10,959 nucleotides of DNA from positions 1 to 10,959 of the forward strand of contig JBFHSP010000096.1 in the NCBI GenBank assembly GCA_041591085.1, in the 5' to 3' direction. Position numbers and translations under genes: made by a program. Source of the stretch: Pleionea sp041591085 (lineage in GTDB: Bacteria > Pseudomonadota > Gammaproteobacteria > Enterobacterales > Kangiellaceae). Shown in pieces: positions 6,484 through 10,959 of this stretch. The number at the start of each line of letters is the position of its first letter. Within the stretch, counting starts at the first letter, position 1. The notes beneath the pieces were generated by a model. It was not told where the DNA came from. It worked only from the letters and a program-made list of their open reading frames with translations, and ran no database searches.

Positions 6484-7158
6484 CTACAGAGTAGGCATTT
6501 GTTCAGCTTCTATGGTTGCTTTTAAAATGGTGATAGGTTGTTGTGTTTGACCACTACGACTGCCCAGTTTTTCCATGGCTTCAAGGGTATTAAAGCCGGC
6601 AACCACTTCGCCAAAAATGGTGTGTTTGTCATCTAAATGTGGCGTGGGGTTAAAAGTAATAAAAAATTGGCTGCCATCAGTATTTGGGCCTCTATTGGCC
6701 ATACTGAGTAGTCCTTTGCGATCATGACGCGCCTTAGGGCTAAACTCCCCCGCATATTCATAACCAGGGCCGCCACGACCTGTGCCGGTTGGATCTCCGC
6801 CTTGCGCCATAAATCCTGGAATTACCCGATGAAATACCACGCCATCATAAAAACCAATCTCGGTTAAGAAGATGGTGCTGCTGACATGCATGGGAGCCAC
6901 ATCGGGCATCAATTTAATTTTAATCGTACCAAGGTTGGTTTGTAGTAACCAATGAAATGATTGGCTTGGGCTAAAGAAAACACGTGGAGGTCGTTGTAAG
7001 TTTTCTTTCCAGCGCTCATTCGATTTATCAATATTTTGCTGTTCAATAAATTGTTTGAGCTGACCCATTGACGCGCCTTCACTAGTATTGGTGGGCGGCG
7101 CCTGATTGTCACAAGCAGTTAAAAGTATAAGGCATATAATGGTAAGAAAGGTTTTCAT
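6484..7158 (-). CDS. Cyclophilin-type peptidyl-prolyl cis-trans isomerase, lipoprotein
   Basis: Cyclophilins speed up cis-trans isomerisation of proline peptide bonds during folding. The 224-residue product begins with a lipoprotein signal (KTFLTIICLILLTAC, Cys16), so it acts outside the cytoplasm. The residues after Cys16 are Asp-Asn; Asp at +2 is the classic E. coli signal for retention in the inner membrane. A linker of about 50 residues precedes the cyclophilin domain (about 70-218). Typical blocks are YDGVVFHRVIPGFMAQGGD with catalytic Arg111, GRGGPGYEYAGEF, GLLSMANRGPNTDGSQFFIT and HLDDKHTIFGEVVAG. ATG 7158 has a GAGGG site. The gene lies 17 bases after yceH on the same strand and ends at a strong terminator, so the two form an operon. 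It resembles the PpiA group more than cytoplasmic PpiB because it is exported. Confidence 0.95.
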   Translation of the reverse strand: MKTFLTIICLILLTACDNQAPPTNTSEGASMGQLKQFIEQQNIDKSNERWKENLQRPPRVFFSPSQSFHWLLQTNLGTIKIKLMPDVAPMHVSSTIFLTEIGFYDGVVFHRVIPGFMAQGGDPTGTGRGGPGYEYAGEFSPKARHDRKGLLSMANRGPNTDGSQFFITFNPTPHLDDKHTIFGEVVAGFNTLEAMEKLGSRSGQTQQPITILKATIEAEQMPTL

Positions 7159-7175
7159 TTTTCCCTCATTTAAAA

Positions 7176-7844
7176 TTAATTTTGGTTTTTTAGTTGGTCA
7201 ATTTCAGCAGATAACTCTTCAACTTGAAGTTCTAACAGCTCGATGCGTTCAATCAGCTCTTGAAGCGCAGGGGTTGCCGTTGGATTAGATAAGGTTGCTG
7301 TATTTGCAGCGTTCGAACTTGAATTTGCAAAGACTTCTCCAAAGCAATGTTGCCATCGTGCTTCACGTTTTCCTGGCTCACGGGCTAGTTGCACCACCCA
7401 AGGCTCATCTTTAGCTGCCATTGCAATTAAAGCCTCTTCAACCTGATCTACCAAACCAAATTCATGCATTCTTTGCGTGCGGGTGCGTAATTCCCCCGGT
7501 GTTTGTGGACCACGTAAAAACAAAACACACAAAATGGCACGTTCCCCCTCGTTTAGCTTTAACTCGCCAAACTCGGTGTTGCAAAAGCGCTGTTGATATT
7601 TGCTAACTCGATTGCCAGCCGATGGAGCTTCTGACACTTCACCTGATTTGATGAGCTTAGTAACGGCATCTAACACCTCAGACTCAGATAAATCCATGAC
7701 TGGATCTCGACTGCTTTTTTGATTGCAAGCCAAGGTTAAACTGTTGAGGGTGAGCGGATATTGATCGGGCGTGGTGACTTGCTTTTCTAATAAGCAGCCT
7801 ATTACACGTTGTTCAATTAGTGATAAATGCTGTGGCTTAAACAT
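7176..7844 (-). CDS. yceH: YceH family protein (UPF0502/DUF480)
   Basis: The 222-residue product matches E. coli YceH (about 215 residues) along most of its length: LSLIEQRVIGCLLEKQVTTP at the start, then LACNQKSSRDPVMDLSESEV, GNRVSKYQQRFCN, LRGPQTPGELRTR, RMHEF and LAREPGKREARW. The family is described as two winged-helix domains (about 5-85 and 95-165), suggesting DNA binding, but its role is unknown. A low-complexity Ser/Asn/Thr/Ala linker (173-192) leads to a C-terminal coiled coil (about 194-222), which probably drives oligomerisation. The start ATG 7844 agrees with E. coli YceH. It has no clear ribosome site and lies only 16 bases from a perfect TATAAT box, so the leader is very short. 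It is co-transcribed with the prolyl isomerase gene 17 bases downstream. Confidence 0.93.
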   Translation of the reverse strand: MFKPQHLSLIEQRVIGCLLEKQVTTPDQYPLTLNSLTLACNQKSSRDPVMDLSESEVLDAVTKLIKSGEVSEAPSAGNRVSKYQQRFCNTEFGELKLNEGERAILCVLFLRGPQTPGELRTRTQRMHEFGLVDQVEEALIAMAAKDEPWVVQLAREPGKREARWQHCFGEVFANSSSNAANTATLSNPTATPALQELIERIELLELQVEELSAEIDQLKNQN

Positions 7845-7860
7845 AAGACATACTCGTCTA

Positions 7861-7881
7861 ATTATAGGTTCGAGCTGATTA
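7861..7881 (-). promoter_or_regulatory. Candidate yceH promoter
   Basis: On the minus strand, TATAAT lies at 7866-7861 and TTGTCA, five of six matches to the -35 consensus, about 15 bases upstream. The spacer is short for sigma-70. The predicted start point near 7855 leaves a leader of only about ten bases before ATG 7844. The remainder of the 209-base divergent gap (to 8053) shows no other clear element and no convincing promoter for the MaoC gene. Confidence 0.5.
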
Positions 7882-8042
7882 TGACAAACCGTTACTGATT
7901 CGAAAAGCTTTGTAGCACTGGATGCTGGTGTTCCTATTACCTATTTTAAGCGTTAGTGAATCGAGTCAAACTGTTGTAAAATCGTTCTTTATAAACACCT
8001 GCTTAAGTATACACTTGTTAGCTCAAGCAACGATTAAGGCTG

Positions 8043-8050
8043 AAGGAAAG
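8043..8050 (+). promoter_or_regulatory. Ribosome binding site deciding the MaoC start
   Basis: AAGGAAAG lies just before ATG 8054, the AAGGA core being six bases away. It supports that start over ATG 7922, which has no comparable site and would add 44 residues unlike the family. Confidence 0.7.
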
Positions 8051-8053
8051 CCA

Positions 8054-8728
8054 ATGCGCGTATTAGAGTTTATTCGAGAAAAAACGCAACAGTTACAACA
8101 AAATAATGCCGAGTTTAGAGCCAATTTAGAACCACAATTTAAAGAGTGGTCTGAAAAGTTTACTCAAGCCTTAGCTAACACATTGAATAATCCTTGGATT
8201 TCATTATTCAAACCATCGGATGATGAAAGACAGGCAAACGATGAACCCGTTGAGCAAGTGCCCGAGGCGGCTAAGGTGTATGCAGAACTTGAAAAACAAC
8301 TCGGTCAAGAAACCTACGTGGGTGACTGGTACACAGTTGATCAAGAATGCATCACTCGTTTTGCTAAAGTAACCGGTGATTTTCAGTGGATCCATACCGA
8401 TCCCGAAAGAGCGGCAAAAGAGTCTCCATTTAAAACCACCATCGCTCATGGTTTTTTAACCTTGTCGCTTATTCCTACTTTAACCGAAACGGTTAATCCG
8501 GAAAATAATCCTTATCCGGATGCAAAAATGGTGGTGAATTACGGATTAAATCAAGTGCGATTTCCTTTTCCGGTTAAAAGCGGCTCAAGGGTAAGAGCCA
8601 GAACCACCTTGTTGGAAATTACGCCTATGAAGCGTAGCATTGAAGTGGTTAACGAAATCAGCATTGAAGTAGAAAACAGCAAGCGTTTAGCCTGTGTCGC
8701 TCAAACAGTATTACGACTTTATTTTTAA
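8054..8728 (+). CDS. MaoC-like (NodN-type) hot-dog hydratase with helical N-terminal extension
   Basis: MaoC-type hydratases add or remove water at enoyl-CoA thioesters, usually with (R)-stereochemistry. Residues about 88-224 match the NodN-like subgroup: ITRFAKVTGDFQWIHTDPERA, then SPFKTTIAHGFLTLSLIP and NYGLNQVRFPFPVKSGSRVRAR. The catalytic pair is Asp109 and His114 in GDFQWIH, so the active site looks intact. The first 55 or so residues form a charged helical stretch (FIREKTQQLQQNNAEFRANL, FKEWSEKFTQALANTL) unlike the hydratase core. An acidic linker (55-75) follows. The extension is vaguely phasin-like and might mediate binding to a partner or membrane. The substrate is unknown, and no fatty-acid or polyhydroxyalkanoate gene is nearby. 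A gap of 30 bases separates it from the next gene on the same strand. Confidence 0.9.
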   Translation: MRVLEFIREKTQQLQQNNAEFRANLEPQFKEWSEKFTQALANTLNNPWISLFKPSDDERQANDEPVEQVPEAAKVYAELEKQLGQETYVGDWYTVDQECITRFAKVTGDFQWIHTDPERAAKESPFKTTIAHGFLTLSLIPTLTETVNPENNPYPDAKMVVNYGLNQVRFPFPVKSGSRVRARTTLLEITPMKRSIEVVNEISIEVENSKRLACVAQTVLRLYF

Positions 8729-8758
8729 TACCTACATCAATTGAATTAAGAGAACACT

Positions 8759-9151
8759 ATGACCTCTCCATTTAAACAACTTATTAAAGCGGCCAAAGCG
8801 CAATCGCAACCTCAACGTTTGTTATTTGTTTTGGCTAAAACAGATACTTCACAATCGCAAACATTGACCGATCAATCAGAGCGCGGGACTATTTCACCTG
8901 TTATGTGCGTAGACAAATTACCGCAAGATTTAACCAGTTTGAAAAATTTTATTAATGAAGCAGATGCCATTAACAAAGCTTGGGACTTTATATTAATAGC
9001 TGGAATGAATGGTGAAAATGGAAAAGCACCCAGCACCGATGAAGCAGAGCCACTGCTGAATAAAATGGCGAATGATTTAGTACAAGGTCAAGATTTATCG
9101 CGTTACTTAATTCTCGATAGAAATGACAACCAAATTAATATTTTGTCTTAA
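8759..9151 (+). CDS. Conserved small protein of unknown function
   Basis: The 130-residue soluble protein has no signal peptide or membrane segment. Recognisable blocks are PQRLLFVLAKTD (18-29), SPVMCVDKLP (46-55), WDFILIAGMNG (75-85), the polar APSTDEAEPLLNKMA (90-104) and YLILDRNDN (116-124). From memory these patterns belong to a conserved proteobacterial family that databases often label 'ribonucleotide reductase subunit alpha'. Nothing visible supports that name: the protein is far too short and lacks radical and thiyl-site motifs. The alternating pattern suggests an alpha/beta fold with several short strands. ATG 8759 has an AAGAG site about seven bases away. The gene sits between the MaoC and S1-domain genes, with gaps of 30 and 12 bases, so the three probably form one operon. 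Confidence 0.85.
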   Translation: MTSPFKQLIKAAKAQSQPQRLLFVLAKTDTSQSQTLTDQSERGTISPVMCVDKLPQDLTSLKNFINEADAINKAWDFILIAGMNGENGKAPSTDEAEPLLNKMANDLVQGQDLSRYLILDRNDNQINILS

Positions 9152-9163
9152 TTGGAATTGAAT

Positions 9164-10000
9164 ATGCTGACTGCAGGAAAGTTTTATTTTTTAAAAATGG
9201 TAGAAAAAACACCCTACGGTGGATTTTTTGAACATGAAAGTGGTCAGCAATTATTTATTAATAATCATCACTTACCGAAAAATGCCGAAGTATTGCATAA
9301 CTACCAAATATTTGTATTTGAAGATGCCGATAAAGAAATGACGGGTACCGCAGAAAAACCAGCTGTATCACTTGGCCAATTTGGCAGGCTTTCAGTTGTT
9401 GAAGTGAATAGAGTCGGCGCGTTTTTAGATTGGGGGCTACCCAAAGATTTAATGGTGCCTTTTGCGGAACAATTTAGACCCTTGCGTGAAGGGCAGGCTC
9501 CAGTGGTGTTTGTTTATGCCAATAAAGCTGATGGACGAGTGATTGCTTCAACTAAAATTGAAAAGTTTTTAAAAACCGAAAGCGAAGACTACAAGGTAGG
9601 CCAACCGGTTCAGTTGCTAGTACTTGATAAAACCGACTTAGGTTACAAAGTGATTATTGAAAATGACGTATTAGGTATGATTCACTTTGATGATGTTAAG
9701 CGTTCTCTTAAATATGGCCAACCTATTTCTGGATTTATTAAAAATATACGACAAGATAAAAAAATTGATTGCTCATTGGTGGCTCCTGGTGAGGCAGGGC
9801 GGGATCAACTGGCACAAAAAATTCTTGCTCAATTAAATCAAAACGATGGCATTATTACCATTACTGACAAAAGCTCACCTGAAATAATTGCTAGAATATT
9901 TGGGGTCAGTAAAAAACAGTATAAGAATGCACTAGGAAAGCTTTATAAAGAAGGTGTGGTTAAACTTGATGAAAAGACCGTCACATTAATTAACCAATAA
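9164..10000 (+). CDS. S1-domain RNA-binding protein (CvfB/YitL family)
   Basis: The 278-residue product has the layout of the CvfB/YitL family: three S1-like OB domains (about 1-60, 74-132 and 143-206) and a C-terminal winged helix (about 213-275). The second S1 domain is the clearest (SVVEVNRVGAFLDWGLPKDLMVPF). The third includes VLGMIHFDDVKRSLKYGQPISGFIKNI. The winged helix carries SSPEIIARIFGVSKKQYKNALGKLYKEGVV. CvfB in Staphylococcus aureus affects virulence-factor expression and S. pneumoniae YtiL-like proteins bind RNA, but the role in Gram-negative bacteria is unclear. ATG 9164 is chosen over the in-frame TTG 9152: it has a weak GGAA six bases upstream and yields the family N-terminus (MLTAGKFYFLKMVEKTPYG). 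It lies 12 bases after the previous gene. No terminator hairpin follows directly. Confidence 0.92.
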   Translation: MLTAGKFYFLKMVEKTPYGGFFEHESGQQLFINNHHLPKNAEVLHNYQIFVFEDADKEMTGTAEKPAVSLGQFGRLSVVEVNRVGAFLDWGLPKDLMVPFAEQFRPLREGQAPVVFVYANKADGRVIASTKIEKFLKTESEDYKVGQPVQLLVLDKTDLGYKVIIENDVLGMIHFDDVKRSLKYGQPISGFIKNIRQDKKIDCSLVAPGEAGRDQLAQKILAQLNQNDGIITITDKSSPEIIARIFGVSKKQYKNALGKLYKEGVVKLDEKTVTLINQ

Positions 10001-10123
10001 TAAATACTATTTATCCCTATTTCAGGTTATTTTGTCGGGTCTAGACATTGCAATGAGCTAGATCCTCATCTACTGTTAACTCATGAAATAAGCGCTAGGC
10101 TAAGGGTATTTGTAGTCTCATCC

Positions 10124-10959
10124 ATGAACATTTATTCTAAAAGAGCTCGAGCTCTAATTATAGGGTGTGTATCTACTTTATTTGCGGCCTTATTTTTCAG
10201 CATTATTCAAGCTCAAGATATTTCCTTGGCGTCGAAACTTACGCCGCAAGAGCAGCAGTGGCTAGCCGAAAACTCGGAACTATCGGTGGCTTTTGACGGT
10301 TACTTTCCTCCATACAGTTACTTCGATGAAAATGGAGAACTGGTCGGATTATCAGTTGATACTTTTGAATTAATTGCACAAAAACTTGGTGTTACTTGGA
10401 AAGTGCATGAAAACAAAATATGGAAGGAAATTTATGAAGATGGTATATCCAAGAAAGTAGATATTATTGCCACAATGGTTGACCGGCCAGAGCGACACCA
10501 GCACTTTTTATTTTCTCAACCTTATATTTCTAAACCTTTGGTCATACTGACCCATACAAGCCAAACTAAATTACAGAACAGACGAGATATCAAGAATAAG
10601 ACCGTAGCGCTGGTTGAAGGTTATCAATACAGCGATCGCGTTATTGCCGAATTCCCGTCAATCAAACCTTATTTGGTTGAGACCATAGAACAAGCGCTTA
10701 TGACGGTGGAGGTTGGTAAGGTCGATGCGGCAATTATGCACGCGGCAGCCGCCATTCACATCCAAAGAAAGCATGCGCTAAAAAACATCAAGTATGTAGC
10801 AACTTATGATGAAAAAAGTTCGAATGAATCCATGGCAGTAAGAAAAGGCTTACCGATTCTAGTAAGCATTTTAGATAAAGCGATAACGTCTATCTCTGCT
10901 GAAGAACAAGCAGCAATAAATGACCGTTGGAAAGCATCTCTTGAAGTACCGGTCGATTA
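10124..10959 (+). CDS. Periplasmic solute-binding (SBP_bac_3) domain protein, N-terminal part, possibly a sensor kinase or GGDEF protein
   Basis: The first 278 codons are present; the right edge cuts the gene. A signal peptide or N-terminal membrane helix covers about residues 8-30 (ALIIGCVSTLFAALFFSIIQA), followed by LTPQEQQWLAENSELSVAFD (39-58), a lead-in common to BvgS-like sensors. The family-3 solute-binding domain spans about 52-270. Key blocks are FPPYSYFDENGELVGLSVDTFELIAQKLG, VDIIATMVDRPERHQHFLFSQPY, DIKNKTVALVEGYQ, a lysine-rich hinge, VEVGKVDAAIM and EEQAAINDRW. Such domains sense small ligands such as amino acids. As first domains with this lead-in they usually belong to membrane histidine kinases or diguanylate cyclases rather than free transport proteins. 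The output domain is not visible. ATG 10124 has no good ribosome site. The gap 10001-10123 shows only a weak hairpin and no clear promoter. Confidence 0.82.
   Translation, partial: MNIYSKRARALIIGCVSTLFAALFFSIIQAQDISLASKLTPQEQQWLAENSELSVAFDGYFPPYSYFDENGELVGLSVDTFELIAQKLGVTWKVHENKIWKEIYEDGISKKVDIIATMVDRPERHQHFLFSQPYISKPLVILTHTSQTKLQNRRDIKNKTVALVEGYQYSDRVIAEFPSIKPYLVETIEQALMTVEVGKVDAAIMHAAAAIHIQRKHALKNIKYVATYDEKSSNESMAVRKGLPILVSILDKAITSISAEEQAAINDRWKASLEVPVD

Noticed and set aside
7922..8053. An N-terminal extension of the MaoC gene from ATG 7922, with a hydrophobic start that could look like a signal peptide.
   Set aside because: ATG 8054 has a clear AAGGA site and gives a sensible start. The upstream stretch has no ribosome site and overlaps the divergent promoter region.
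10053..10069. Small hairpin ATGAG/CTCAT after the S1-domain gene, considered as a terminator.
   Set aside because: The stem is only five pairs with a seven-base loop and no T-run, so it is not a credible terminator.

Overview
The window looks like chromosomal DNA from a flagellated, AT-rich gammaproteobacterium, probably marine. The evidence is a MotA/MotB pair of the enteric proton type, a YceH-family protein, a gammaproteobacterial phosphatidylserine decarboxylase and several lipoproteins. A relative of Aliikangiella/Pleionea or another Oceanospirillales/Alteromonadales-like lineage would fit, but this is an impression from protein similarity, not a computed placement. Genes are densely packed. 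No gene-free stretch exceeds about 210 bases, and no tRNA, rRNA, CRISPR array, insertion sequence or prophage gene is visible.

Left part (1-2751, minus strand): psd (phosphatidylethanolamine synthesis) is followed almost without a gap, and in the same reading frame, by an unrecognised lipoprotein gene. Next comes the N-terminal half of a secreted zinc-metalloprotease-like protein of the DUF5117/Met-zincin type, which runs off the left edge. Centre-left (2901-4675, plus strand): motA and motB, the flagellar stator, are transcribed divergently from psd. They end at a perfect palindrome (4716-4733) that can terminate transcription from both sides.

Centre (4754-6360, minus strand): a membrane-anchored SPFH/Band-7 (stomatin-like) protein gene is followed 6 bases later by a 67-residue Arc-like ribbon-helix-helix gene. 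About 80 bases further on is a two-helix membrane protein with a YyaB-like PH domain. A perfect 10-1-10 inverted repeat (6375-6395) lies directly next to a -10-like box in front of the SPFH gene. It has the size and 11-bp repeat spacing of an Arc-type operator, which makes it the most interesting signal in the window. Centre-right (6484-7844, minus strand): yceH and a cyclophilin-type prolyl isomerase lipoprotein gene form a tight pair, ended by a strong terminator with a UUCG loop.

Right part (8054-10959, plus strand): a NodN-like MaoC hydratase with a helical N-terminal extension, a conserved small protein of unknown function and a CvfB/YitL-type S1 RNA-binding protein form a probable operon. 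The start of a gene for a periplasmic solute-binding sensor protein follows and is cut by the right edge. Several gene starts were moved from the longest possible frame: psd to GTG 2751, SPFH to ATG 6360, MaoC to ATG 8054 and CvfB to ATG 9164. Most of the window is ordinary housekeeping and accessory content.
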